Shown here: in pieces, positions 46,690-57,571 of the stretch | How positions within the stretch are numbered: position 1 is the first letter of the stretch | Layout of the letters: each line of letters begins with the position of its first letter | NCBI RefSeq assembly: GCF_030269925.1 | Contig: NC_085130.1 | Location: forward strand, 4,352,501 to 4,416,500 | Length of the DNA stretch: 64,000 bases | Source: Bombyx mori | Lineage: Eukaryota > Arthropoda > Insecta > Lepidoptera > Bombycidae | Direction of reading: 5' to 3' | Notes under the pieces: generated by a model | Seen by the model: the letters and a program-made list of their open reading frames with translations, nothing else | The model's database searches: none | What the model was told of the DNA's origin: nothing | Program-made: the position numbers and the translations under genes

Positions 46690-46992
46690 TATCTATATAC
46701 TTATAAGTATATATAAAAATGATTGCTGTTCGTTAGTCTCGCTAAAACTCGAGAACGGCTGGACCGATTTAGCTAATTTTGGTCTTGAATTATTTGTGGA
46801 AGTCCAGAGAAGGTTTAAAATGTAAAGATAAATATGAAAATGCTCGGAATTTGATAAAAATAACAATTTTGTTTTTCCTTTGATGTGTCCCCCGTCGGAC
46901 GGATTCCTTTTGTTTGTTTTAAGTTTATTTTATACAAAAGTTTAGGTCTTTAATTATCGATTGAGCACTACGAAGTCTGCCGGGTCAGCTCG
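46690..46992 (+). mobile_element. CTAG-ended Helitron-like element (family H5), terminal base mutated
   Basis: Plus-strand copy: GATTGCTGTTCGTTAGTCTC..CTGGACCGATTTAGC..GCCGGGTCAGCTCG, where the usual CTAG has become CTCG. It ends 34 bases before exon 4. Confidence 0.6.
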
Positions 46993-47026
46993 TTTTCAAT
47001 AAATGAATGTAAATAATTGTCAACAG

Positions 47027-47178
47027 GTGAGCCAGCAATTCGGTCAAGGTACGCCCGACTGACGGTGCTGGTACCACCAGATCCTCCAAAGATACTTCGG
47101 GGGCCCGTCATTCCAGCTATAGAAGACAGAGAGCTGGATTTGGAGTGTGTTTCAGTAGGAGGAAAACCTCCAGCGGAG
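47027..47178 (+). CDS. kirre/rst: Kirre/Roughest-family Ig receptor, exon 4 (Ig1 end / Ig2 start)
   Basis: Begins after CAACAG (47021-47026), completing a glycine split across intron 3. It encodes EPAIRSRYARLTVLVPP, the last strand of Ig domain 1 and the linker, then PPKILRG and DRELDLECVSVGGKPPAE with the first cysteine of Ig domain 2. It ends at GAG before GTAACA, phase 0. A Helitron-like copy ends 34 bases upstream and a Bm1-type body begins 32 bases downstream, so little unique intron remains at either splice site. Confidence 0.93.
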
Positions 47179-47210
47179 GTAACAATTCCATGTACATTTA
47201 AAGCACTACA

Positions 47211-47452
47211 GGTGGTAGGACCTCTTATGAGTCCGCACTAATAGGTACCGCCACCCTGCCTATTTCTGCCGTGAAGCAGTAATACGTTTCGGTTTGAAGG
47301 GCGGGGCAGCCGTTGGAACTATACTGAGACCTTAGAAATCATGTCTCAAGGTGGGTGGCGGCATTTACGTTGTAGATGGCTATGGGCTCCGGTAACCACT
47401 TAACACCAGGTGGGCCGTGAGCTCGTCCACCCATCTAAGCAATAAAAAAAAA
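47211..47452 (+). mobile_element. Bm1-type SINE body (headless), adjacent to exon 4
   Basis: Boundary GGTGGTAGGACCTC, A-run at right. It begins 32 bases after the exon 4 donor. Confidence 0.82.
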
Positions 47453-48015
47453 CTCTCTGCAATCTTAGGAAGATTAAAAATTCCTTAGATGCGCAAATCG
47501 GTATAAGAATCTCTGTTTAAGGGTAAATTGAACTAAATATGACCATTATGACACAGAAACAGAAAGTTAGCAAAAGCAAAATTCTATACGTGTTGAAAGA
47601 GAACGGGAAAGCAGTTTTTTTTACAGAATCTTTGGAAGTTTTAGGAACTGATAGGAATAATATCATGAAGAAAAAGAAATTGCATGATACGCTAATAAAA
47701 TAGATTTTTACCATATTAAAAAGACACTACTTGTAATTAAGAAACCTAACTACGCAGTTGAATTTGTCTACGCGTTTATCGATAGTTCATAAATTTTAAT
47801 TATCATAAATTATACATTAGCCATTGACGGTATGGAGACTAAAACACTACGTATATACCACCTGTCATTACAATCGGATGCAACACCTGCTACTGTATAA
47901 AAAATTATTTTTTTAAAATTAAAATTGTAATTTGTAAATTATATTATAATGTAAATTATCATAATTGTGATATAATTATCGCAAAATAAATTTGCCAAAA
48001 AGATACAAAAAAGAT

Positions 48016-48087
48016 CTCTCCGGCGGGGAATCGAACCCCGGTCTCCCGCGTGACAGGCGGGGATACTGACCACTATACTACCGAAGA
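48016..48087 (-). tRNA. tRNA-Asp (GTC)
   Basis: The reverse complement folds as a 72-nt tRNA. The acceptor stem is TCTTCGG paired with CCGGAGA (one T-G wobble) plus discriminator G. The anticodon arm is CCCGC-CTGTCAC-GCGGG with anticodon GTC. The T arm GGGGTTCGATTCCCC includes a perfect B box (GGTTCGATTCC); A-box-like sequence is TAGTATAGTGG. No intron and no CCA are encoded. It lies antisense in intron 4 of the Ig receptor gene, in otherwise AT-rich DNA and without a SINE body attached, which argues for a true gene rather than a SINE head. Confidence 0.93.
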
Positions 48088-48500
48088 CCGTGATAGACCG
48101 TACAAAATAGAGTTATACATTCTAAATTGATGTAAAATTTTCAATTGATCATATTTTTGTAGGTAATAATCCAGTTAAAATTATTATGTAAACTTCCCAC
48201 GTGTTTATTTTTGACTGCACGATAAAATGTGAATGCAGAAGAAAAACACATTATTAAAGTTTATAGTTTATACGTCTCAAAACATAACTGTTCTGTGACT
48301 TTTTCAACATTATCAGATAAACATGTCTTTTGCTTTCAAAGTACGTGTCGGGTTGACCCGTGATTGCTTCAGTGGCCCATGGACATCAGCTAAGGATCAG
48401 CTATCCAAGAAACGACCTCCTAACTTTTATCAATGTTCCCTGATAGTTTTTTTTAATAGTCAACTATGACCGGACGACGTTATCAGCTTATCAACAAGCA

Positions 48501-48920
48501 TCTATATATTAATACGTGAAGCAAAAACTTTGTATCCCTTTTTACGAAAATTGCGCGGAATGAGGAGTATGAAATTTTCCACACTTATAGAGAATATAGA
48601 GAAGAAGTGCACAATGCTAATATTTTTTTAAAATAATGCATAAAAGATACATTAAATCAATAAAGAAAACGTTACACATACTACATAACATGTATTTGAC
48701 GCACACACGCATGCATACTATTTATTGTCAAACTTTTGTTCTTGACGTCTGTGGTCAAATTGAGAATAGATTAAATATTGTTTTCTTTATTAATATTTTT
48801 TTATAGTGTAGCCTTGGCGAAATTTGTGATTATAGGAATATAAAATACAATCATAATAGTGTACAAACTTACAATTCCAATTAATTTATAGTCGAATTTC
48901 GACTACTGCGGGACCTCTAG
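48501..48920 (+). mobile_element. Helitron-like element (family H3)
   Basis: TCTATATATTAATACGTGAA to CTACTGCGGGACCTCTAG, T following; 420 bp, close to the reverse complement of 2815-3236 throughout. In intron 4. Confidence 0.68.
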
Positions 48921-49289
48921 TTTCTATTACTATGAGTGTGTCTGTGTATATGCTATGTCATGCGGAATTAAATGTCAAGATTATTTTCCAATACTATCTT
49001 TCTGTTGTTATCCTTATTTATTTTCAATAATATAAGTATGTACTTTAAAAACTAAAAAGACAATTTAAACAATTATTCGTCCTTGATGCGTGTGTAAATT
49101 TTCGAGTCAATCAGACGACTTGAAATCAGAGGCAATGACATTCAAAGATTCCGTTACCTTTACGCTATTCGTCAAAGCGCTAATTCTTTTTTAATACGTT
49201 TTTATTAGCTTCAGACGTATGTATGTATGTTTGTAACGGAATCTTTGAACATTATTTTGACCCCCTTCAAAACGTCGGAAAAAATTGAA

Positions 49290-49506
49290 ATTCAACTAAA
49301 AAATGAAAAATAAATTTGAATTAAAAATAGTGTAAGAAAAAATGATTTTATTGTAAAAAAAGCGTGGGGTGCATGGTATCAGTAGTTATAAATATTTTAT
49401 GAACAGATATTAGTAGAAGGGTTATTTTGATAATATCCTGAAAAGCACAACATTTTTTCTTACACTATTTTTAATTCAAATTTATTTTGTATTTTTTAGC
49501 TGGATT
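49290..49506. repeat. Imperfect inverted repeat (foldback) before exon 5
   Basis: 49311-49344 and 49451-49484 are perfect 34-base inverted repeats (TTTGAATTAAAAATAGTG core), extending imperfectly to about 49290 and 49506 with a 106-base spacer. It could be a MITE; no target duplication was identified. It ends about 67 bases before exon 5. Confidence 0.65.
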
Positions 49507-49573
49507 TTCTATGAAAGCGTATTTTGTTGGTTTTTTTTAAACTATTATTTATTATCGCCTTTCTTTTGTTCAG

Positions 49574-49665
49574 ATAACGTGGGTCGACAATGACGGTGGA
49601 GTTTTGACTCAAGGTGTCACTTATACCGTGGAACCGATGGGTGATGGCAGAAGATTTACGGCGAG
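49574..49665 (+). CDS. kirre/rst: Kirre/Roughest-family Ig receptor, exon 5 (Ig domain 2, middle)
   Basis: Thirty codons plus two bases, after the acceptor TTTGTTCAG. It encodes ITWVDNDGGVLTQGVTYTVEP followed by GRRFTA and half of an arginine. The tryptophan is the Ig core residue of domain 2. The donor is GCGAG followed by GTACGT, phase 2. An imperfect inverted repeat (49290-49506) lies just upstream and a 49-base tandem duplication just downstream. Confidence 0.92.
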
Positions 49666-49692
49666 GTACGTGTGAGGATTCTTTACAAATAA

Positions 49693-49782
49693 ATTTTACA
49701 AGTTTTCAACACGTGTCCACCCAATGTTGAGTATAAAAGACATTTTACAAGTTTTCAACACGTGTCCACCCAATGTTGAGTG
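49693..49782. repeat. Tandem duplication, period 49
   Basis: ATTTTACAAGTTTTCAACAC at 49693 recurs at 49742, continuing identically for about 40 bases. Begins 27 bases after exon 5. Confidence 0.85.
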
Positions 49783-51049
49783 TAGGTCGTATTAACACGT
49801 TGACTGCGAGACTATTATGAGGGATTTTTAGCTAGTACGTATGAGGTCTTTCCCAGGCAAGGTTGGACTTACCGTATGAGACTCGATAGGCCTCAAAAAT
49901 GTTTTCGATTGTACCCACCCACACTTATAGAAATGTGGACTTGTCATCTTAACGCACCAACCGAAAAGTTTTGCTTGCGGCATCAGGGAGTAGTTGTGTG
50001 TGGGACTTTTAAATCACATAACGCAGTCAACGTGTTAAATGCATCGTTCTTTTTCAAATAAACATACTTCAAATACATTATTTTCTTGTCTCTTGCCTTT
50101 CACCTTTCGCATTTTACAAGATAATATCGTTTTTATCTTACATGATACCGTGAGAGTTATATTGGCATTCTAAAATTGTTCCTCAAAAATATTACGAGCA
50201 ATTATTTATAGAAGTCAATTGCTATAATTGTCAATCAATTATAATTCTTTTCATTATTTTTTGTTGCTTAGATGCGAAGACGAGCTTACGGTTCTCCTGA
50301 TGCTATGTGGTTATCGCAGCCTATAGACATCTACAACGTAAACGCCCTCATCAATCTCGAGACATGAGTTCTAAGGTGTCAGGTTTTAAAGTACAAAGGT
50401 TGATGGAACACTGTTATAATTTCATCTCTTATCACGTAGTATGGAATGTACGCAATGAATTCCATAAGTACTTTGCCAGTTCTGTCAGTCGGATTCAACT
50501 AAAGAATTATGAACAAAATGAAACAATAGGTTCAGTAACGAAAGCTAATTCGAAATATTATTGTGTGCAGTGTTTTATAGAAATCTCGACTTTATCATTT
50601 TAATCGTAATTCGAGTATTATAAGAAAAAGTATTTGATGAAATTTAACGAAAAATTATTTTTAACTAAATGTTTTACTAACCAAGAACACAATATGATGT
50701 GATTGAGAAGTATTATTGTTAGCCGACAATCTCTTGGCAAGACGGCTATAATCCTTATGGAGTTCATAGGAGATATTGCTTGACGAATTTCGCGATCATT
50801 CGTATGGCTCATTTAGGGACCAACCACCACAGCAGTGGCGTAACGATCTAGGAAACAATACCTTTTTAGGGCTTTTGTTATATTACACTGCCACCAAATT
50901 TAAAATATTTTCCAGTAATCAATAACAATAAAAATAAAATTTATCCGGATTTTTTTTTGTTTTGCGAACCATTTGACCCCTTTGCCTGTAGCGCCCGGGG
51001 CATAATGCCCTCCCTTGTCCGTCCTCGCTACGCTACAGATATCTTTCGA
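49783..51049. other. Intron 5 segment
   Basis: Apart from a Bm1-type relic at 50265-50405, AT-rich and blank. Confidence 0.4.
50265..50405 (-). repeat. Old Bm1-type SINE relic
   Basis: TTGCTTAGATGCGAAGACGA, TATAGACATCTACAACGTAA and TGAGTTCTAAGGTGTCAG match the reversed body. Confidence 0.55.
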
Positions 51050-51268
51050 TTGATCCATCCATTAACCCACAGACACAGCCCACTGAGTTTCTCGCCGGAT
51101 CTTCTCAGTGGGTTGCGTTTTCGATCCGGTGGTAGATTCTGCGAAGCACTGCTCTTGCTAGGGCCAATGTTAGCAACACTTCCGGCTTGAGCCCTGTGAG
51201 CTCACCTACATGCTAGGGTGAAGCTGAAATAGCCGCTCAAAGCTATCAGCATAGGTAGGAAAAAAAAG
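51050..51268 (+). repeat. Non-LTR retrotransposon 3' tail (family B)
   Basis: TTAACCCACAGACACAGCCC through AGCATAGGTAGGAAAAAAAA. In intron 5, 139 bases before exon 6. Confidence 0.72.
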
Positions 51269-51406
51269 GTCCATCGCATAACTTCATCCAGAAGCCTGAT
51301 ACTTTCCATTCCGCCCTGTACGATAAGGAACTTTTATGACTGTGACATATACGTGCTCTAATAATGTTGATTATTTCTAATGCCTATAGTGCCTTTCCTC
51401 CTGCAG

Positions 51407-51515
51407 GTCTACCCTCAGAATACGTCCCAGACGCCAACACCACAATCAGACTTTTACTTGCCAAGCGCAGAACACTGCAGACAGGGCGTATAGATCTGTC
51501 AACGTCAAATTACAA
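51407..51515 (+). CDS. kirre/rst: Kirre/Roughest-family Ig receptor, exon 6 (Ig domain 2, end)
   Basis: Starts after CTGCAG (51401-51406). Its first base completes the arginine split by intron 5. It reads STLRIRPRRQHHNQTFTC, then QAQNTADRAYRSVNVKLQ. The TC-QAQN-ADR-YRS run is highly characteristic of Kirre/Roughest Ig domain 2 and supplies its second cysteine. NQT is a potential N-glycosylation site. The donor CAA|GTAAGT is phase 0. The next exon is 12.5 kb away. Confidence 0.94.
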
Positions 51516-51708
51516 GTAAGTTCCTGTTGCTTAATCTAAATAGACAGATGTGACCGCCGCCCCTTAGATAAGATCCAAGTTTTAATCTCATTTATGTGAC
51601 TATATACCGAAACTCAATGTGTATTACTGATTCACGCTATGATGGTGAATGATTGCCGAATGATGGTACAGGACTGTACGTGTTCGCATTAAGCAGTAAG
51701 CTTATACC

Positions 51709-51948
51709 AGTGGCAGAACCTCTTGTGAGTCCGCGTGGGTAGATACCACCACCCTGCCTATTTCTGCCGTGAAGCAGTAATGCGTTTCGGTTTGAAGGGT
51801 GGGGCAGCCGTTGTAACTATACTTGAGACCTTAGAACTGATATCTCAAGGTGGGTGGCGCATTTACGTCGTACATGTTTATGGGCTCCAGTAACCACTTA
51901 ACACCAGGTGGGCTGTGAGATGGTTCACTCATCTAAGCAATAAAAAAA
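51709..51948 (+). mobile_element. Bm1-type SINE body (headless)
   Basis: Boundary CCAGTGGCAGAACC, ends AAGCAAT plus A-run. In intron 6, 194 bases after exon 6. Confidence 0.8.
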
Positions 51949-52432
51949 GCTCTGCCATCTGCCAAGCATTACTTGTATTCGCTATTATTTACTGGAAATG
52001 TATTAGAATCTTACATACAATCGATTACACGATATAAAACATGTTTAAAAAAGGGTTTTTAAATAGCCTTATAAAAATTTATTATCGCTAGTAGTTGTGT
52101 GTGGATGACCCAAATAATGAAGATACTTTGGAGCCTTAAACTCTGGGTTACGGCTCTAGAGTGAAGCACCTATGTACTATACATACTATGACCGCTTTTT
52201 ATATCTGCCCGTTTGGTGCGAAAGCTTCTTTAGGTATTATTCAAATTGGCCATCAACCGGAAGCAATCGTTTTTGAATTTAATATAACATACGGCGGTAA
52301 TCGCATCGAGCAGGTCCTAATATTTAGTAATCATTTTAAGGATCCCTATCAATGCTAATTGCAGTCTAGTCAGCGTTCTTTTAATCAGTAATAGCAACAA
52401 TATTGTATTTATCTAAGTAACTTTATTGATTT

Positions 52433-52720
52433 TCAAATCGATTTACAAATTGCAAAGTTTGAAATACGTTCTTTGTGCACGCGAACTACTGTATCATTAC
52501 TTAACTGTTTTTGATTGAAATGAATGCAATCATCTTCGCGATGTTCACAATGTCCATAATTTTCGTGGAAAGCCAAGTCACATAATTCTTTTTTCAAAAT
52601 TAAGACGTAAGATATATTTTTTGTAGATTTAAAAAAAAGGAACGTTTTTATCATCATACCTGGATTGTTTATGGACGCGAATAAACAAAATCCGAAGGCC
52701 AACAAAAAATATAAAAACAT
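52433..52720 (-). CDS. Hypothetical small secreted protein (tentative)
   Basis: A 95-codon minus-strand ORF that I do not recognise. It begins MFLYFLLAFGFCLFASINN, a convincing signal peptide, and ends with a four-cysteine region (ELCDLAFHENYGHCEH, DDCIHFNQK, NFAICKSI). CAG|GTATGA after the signal sequence and an AAAAAAG before GAATTATGTGAC could bound a 72-base in-frame intron removing the lysine/phenylalanine-rich stretch. AATAAA is present on the minus strand just past the stop (about 52420-52427), and a TATA-like TTTATATC lies roughly 110 bases upstream of the ATG. It is antisense in intron 6, where no repeat is recognised. A chance ORF remains possible. Confidence 0.35.
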   Translation of the reverse strand: MFLYFLLAFGFCLFASINNPGMMIKTFLFFKSTKNISYVLILKKELCDLAFHENYGHCEHREDDCIHFNQKQLSNDTVVRVHKERISNFAICKSI

Positions 52721-54608
52721 TTTTCATCATAACTTTCACAAGAACCTCAGGGAACACCATCACGGAGTGAACAATACAAAGATAACAGTACTCGAGACGC
52801 GAGGAGGCGAAATAAAGAAATAAATCTTCGAGATATAAAACAAAAGCCTTGAAGAGGTCATGAATCCGTTCTCGTACCTATTTGTTATCTTATGGTAATA
52901 CAGGAAAACATCCCTCTAGTTACGAAGGCGTCTTACGTAACAAGAAGCTATTTCTTTCTTCTTTTTTTTTACTTCCCTCAAGGCATTTTATACCGAAATT
53001 ATACGACCGAAAAAGCCAAGTTTCACCATAAAATCTTAACCTAAACGTTTGTTTAATAGCTACATCAAATTATCTCATTTTTTTGCCTCCTTCCAAAGAT
53101 AAATCCGAGTTTGGGTGTAACACGAACTTTTGATAATATACAAAGGATATTATTCGGATAACGTTGGTTTGTTTAATCGACTGTTAAATTACGGCGTCGT
53201 AAGTCAAGCCTTTTAGGAATTTATTGGACTAAACGATTCCGAGAGACTAGATAGCGCGAAATCTTATTGTGGTGTTCAAGTTTTCAGCCGGCTTCGTAAC
53301 CCAATTTACGGATGTCGAAAATCGTATTACGATTGTAATATTCGTTGTTGGCTTGTTTTTATTCCTTTTGGGGGTATTGGCCGATAAATTGTTTTCGTTT
53401 GGTTTTCATTGGCGAGGACTAATAATTTTCAATATAAAAATCAATTAGCGATGTTGACAGATGTTAGAGCGCCGATTGGAGAAAATTTGTATATCATGGC
53501 TTAGCTAGTGCTTATTTTCTTCTATGCCCTTCTCTGTATTCGTGATAATGTGCTAGCAAAATTTCATAGCGACCTATTGAGTAATTAAGACGTGAATGTG
53601 TAACAAATAAATATTAATTTTGACATCTATAACATTAAGTATAGAGAATATATTTCCATATTCCAGATTCGTCGAAATAACTATATTTATGTTTCTGGGA
53701 AATTACCTTCTTTTTGGCTTTGTTTAATTTTATGTAAATAAAGATATTATTTTTCCTTGAAGTCCCAAACAGATAATGTACTATTTGGTCACTTTTGCCT
53801 ACATAGTATAAGAGCATAGATTATATCACTATAAGGTTCAGGTATGCTCATGTAATCATCTTGTACGTTCAAATAACCATAACTTAATCTATGCTTGTCT
53901 GTTTATGGAAGTTGTGTGAATATGACAAATCATGATCATTGATCAGTTAGAAAATTTATCTTGTAAAATTACTTTGTTTAATCTTAATTTTATTATATTT
54001 GCTGTCAAATATCTTAATCAGTCAGATAAGAATGATGTTGTTACATCAAAATTTAATATATTCATTTAAATATCAATACTAACTATTATGATTTATTGCA
54101 AAACACCTAAAATACGTTTTATGAATAAAATCAATTTTATGTTTTAATCTCTTTATTAATCGTAAATATTACTTTAATATCATGTATGACGAAATCAGAG
54201 AGTTAAATTTTTTAGATTTTCTTATTCTAGACACATTTCTATAACACGCCAATCTCTTTTCGTTTGAAATACAGTAATACCCGAAAAACCAGTACATTGC
54301 CGGTCAAATTCTGATCTTGTCAAACAAATAAATTACATCTTAAGCCAAACTCCCAAGAAACGTATACAACGGGAGAAAGAAATAGGGGAGCAGGCGTTTG
54401 CCAGAGAAAAAGATCCTTTCCACAATTTTTGTACATTTCGCTCTTAAAAATATCGCCGATTCGGCTTAACATGCCCACCACTGGACTTGACCTTTTGGAG
54501 CTGACGATTCTGCAACCGAATTCATTGTTGTCAGTGTCACACGCAATCGAAACGGAGGCCTCGATTGTCTGGTCTCCGAAACGTACTGAAAAAGTGAAAA
54601 TAAGAGGG
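52721..54608. other. Intron 6 segment, AT-rich
   Basis: No recognised element up to about 54460. 54466-54801 (minus) has a 111-codon ORF of unknown nature that crosses the left edge of the tandem duplication. Confidence 0.4.
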
Positions 54609-55733
54609 ACTGTGTAAGCTCTAATTTCGTAAAGACGCGCGCAGTGGGTATGTCAGCAAATCTTGTACGCGCGACTGGAGCCCGAATTATTTTGCTGTTC
54701 CTGTCGTATCTTACGTTTGACTTGGAACGTTGTGTGCTTGTTGAAGTTTTGGAAAAAAAATACTTATATTTAATACCAGATCGCCCAGAAAAAGGGCACA
54801 AGCGGGCGCATCACGAGCCATGAGCGATTGATTGAAAAAGGAAGAGGCCTAACAGTTCAGCTGTCCATTCACATAATAAAAATAAGAAAATAATGTAGCA
54901 TACCAAAAGATGTACCGAAAAACTAAATTTGGCTGAGGAATGAAAAAAATCCAATACCATTTCATCACATCAAAATACGCTTTTTCTATAAATTATATAC
55001 TTCATAAAAAAAAAAACTAAAAAAGCAATTCTTCGCAATTGACAAATAAAATATAGTCAATCAGTAACTAGAATGGTTTCAACGAGATTTTTATGTTGCT
55101 TTTATTCACATTCCATTACATTAAGTTTTATTTAATACCAAACTCCGAAGGGCTTCGTCTAGACTTAAAGCTTCGGCGATACGGCGTCAGAAGCCCTTGT
55201 TAATAGCCCTGTATTAATTCATTGGAAAAAATCCCTTTTCACAAACATGGAAGCTTTTTAGAAAAATATTAATTGAAACTCTTTAGATTAATTGGGTCAT
55301 AGGCTGTTATTTCAGTTCCATCATCGGCCTGAAGATATTATTATATTCGTATTATATTTATTATACTTATTATATTATTAATTCTGACCTCATCTTTCCA
55401 TCTAACCTATTTTATTCTTCCTAATTTATCTTTTAGCTACTGAGTAGGTGGTGTTGAAATCAAAACAGTTTAGCACCACCGTACTGTCTATTTTAACTTT
55501 AACATCTTAATGTCTACATTAAGTAAAAAGGAACCAAAAAGATTTTTGTTCAAACAGCCCTATTAAATCTTCATAAACCAACAATTCCTATTTCAGTTTG
55601 AGAACGACTGAGAAGAATTGGACCAGGAACTCAGGGCTGACTATTTACTAAATATATGTAGATCATACAAAATTATTAAATCAGTACAAAAACTGACAGG
55701 AATCTGCCAATGTTTTGGTAGGCAGTGGCTTGG

Positions 55734-55851
55734 CTTGGTAGGCAGCGGTTTGGCTCTGCCCCTGGCATTGCTGAAGTCCATGGGCGACGGTAACCACTCA
55801 CCATCAGGTGGGCCGTATGTTCGTCTACCTACAGGGGCAATAAAAAAAAAA
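55734..55851 (+). repeat. Non-LTR retrotransposon 3' tail (family A), tandem copy 1
   Basis: GGTAGGCAGCGGTTTGGCTC through GGGGCAATAAAAAAAAAA. Part of the 2.96-kb tandem repeat. Confidence 0.75.
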
Positions 55852-56725
55852 GGATTCCTGTCCTGTTTCCTGTAGAGGAATTCCTTTAATATTATACACA
55901 ATTTTAGATCCACGTACACAGAATCGCAAGAGCCAATTTTCCATATTAGTCCTTTGACTGTGTTGTTTAGTTACTTTGGAAATTGCGTCCTCCGATTTCA
56001 AACGTGAAAGTTTCGTTGTGTGGTTTTTGAAATGAGTTAAAGTGGTTCAACTCTGGCTTTTTAGTCCAGGCTTAGCATAAAGGACCTTATTAAATTAATG
56101 ACTGCTTCGTAATGGTGTAGGGCAGTGTAGGCCAATCTCATTTTAGAGTTTATAGTCGCATTTGAAGGCTATAGCTGAAGTCTTTGGGATAGTATTTTAG
56201 GTGCGTTACGAGATTTTAGTTTTTAGATAACAAGAAGGAGACCATATTGATCGCTTTTTTATTAATACGTTTAATGATAATTGAGCTGCTTGAGTAGATG
56301 TAGGTATTCGTTGTTTGGTTCCTACTGGTTTTTTCAAATTAAATTTGGAGTGTAATCGTTTGAAATACAGGTAAGGAAATTTAGGTAGGAACTCAATATT
56401 AAACAGTCTGTTTCATTGCGTTGCCACTTTATGCTCGGTTCGAAAATACCTTGACCAGCACGTTATCGAAGGAAAGCTGTTTAGTTCTTACCTTTTACTA
56501 TGGTTTCTATTATGCAGATACAGAAAAAAAAAACGAACAAATTGTGATATTTTTTTATAATTTTATACGTAGTTGAAAACGTAGATTTTATTGTTAATGT
56601 TTATAATAATAAAATGCGAATCTTAAAACTCAAAACGAACTGGCCAATTAAATATAACAAACACCAAAAGTAAAAACAGTAAAAGTACCTCCCTATAGCT
56701 CATTGAATTGCATAATATGCTACTA

Positions 56726-57571
56726 CTAGGCTGCACTAAAAGTATCGGGAATGGAATATTTCCACTGTTCCTGTCATATTAAAATATTTTTAATTGAAAA
56801 CTCCTTGGTTTTAAAAATTGAATATCATTTATTTATTTAAAAATAGAATTCTCGGTCTTGTCACGAGGTTTTCTCAAACTTGTTTAGTCGTTGAGAAAAT
56901 GGAATTGACTCGCGAAAATTCAAGAGCGATGATTTATTATGACTTTCGAAGTGGTTTAACACAAAAACAGTGTGTTGACCGGATGATTTCTGCATTTGGT
57001 GATGAATCCCCATCTAAAACCACAATTTATCGCTGGTTTGCTGAGTTTCAACGTGGACGTGTCAAGCTCAGTGATGATACCCGTCAAGGTCGTCCAAAAA
57101 CTGCAGTCACCCAAGAAAACGTTGATGCTGTGCGTAAGCTGATTGTGGAAGATCGTCATGTGACATACCGCGAAATTCAGGCAACTTTAGACATTGGCAT
57201 GAGTCAAATACAAATAATCTTGCATGAACAATTAGGTGTAAAAAAGTTGTTTTCCCGATGGATACCGCATTCGCTCTGTGAAGAGCAAAAAGCGGCTCGC
57301 GTTACTTGGTGCGTCAGAACTCTCGAAAGATTCCACGCAGGATCCTCAAATGCTGTACACAACATTGTATCAGGTGACGAATCCTGGATATACGCGTACG
57401 AACCCGAAACAAAAAACCAGTCACGAGTTTGGGTGTTCGAAAATAAGTTAAAGCCAACAAAAATTCCGTTCACGGAGTGTTGCAAAAAAAATGGTGGCCA
57501 CGTTTGTCTCCAAAACTGGCCATGTTACGACTATTCCTCTTGAGGGACAAAGAACGGTTAATGCAGAATGG
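56726..57571 (+). mobile_element. Mariner element, 3'-truncated by the tandem duplication
   Basis: Same left terminus as the full-length copy; transposase start at ATG 56899. It carries the identical A-run frameshift and stops after AEW where the duplication junction joins 54609 sequence. It lacks the last two catalytic aspartates and the right terminal repeat. Confidence 0.88.
56899..57571 (+). pseudogene. Mariner transposase, N-terminal part only
   Basis: Repeats the N-terminal and first-aspartate portion of the copy at 59861, including the shared 8-A frameshift. An in-frame stop lies at 57541-57543, and the other frame is lost at the junction. Non-functional. Confidence 0.87.

Larger units (their letters stand above)
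54609..57571. repeat. 2.96-kb tandem duplication, unit 1
   Basis: ACTGTGTAAGCTCTAATTTC at 54609 recurs at 57572. Comparison by eye finds only an A-run length change (11 versus 10, near 55006-55016) and one substitution (GAAGG against GAGGG, near 56166). It contains a family A tail and the 5' two thirds of a mariner element, and ends inside the transposase at GCAGAATGG. Confidence 0.92.

Noticed and set aside
54466..54801. 111-codon minus-strand ORF, partly repeated at 57558-57764
   Set aside because: Not recognised; the second copy is broken by the duplication junction. Left as unknown rather than called a gene.
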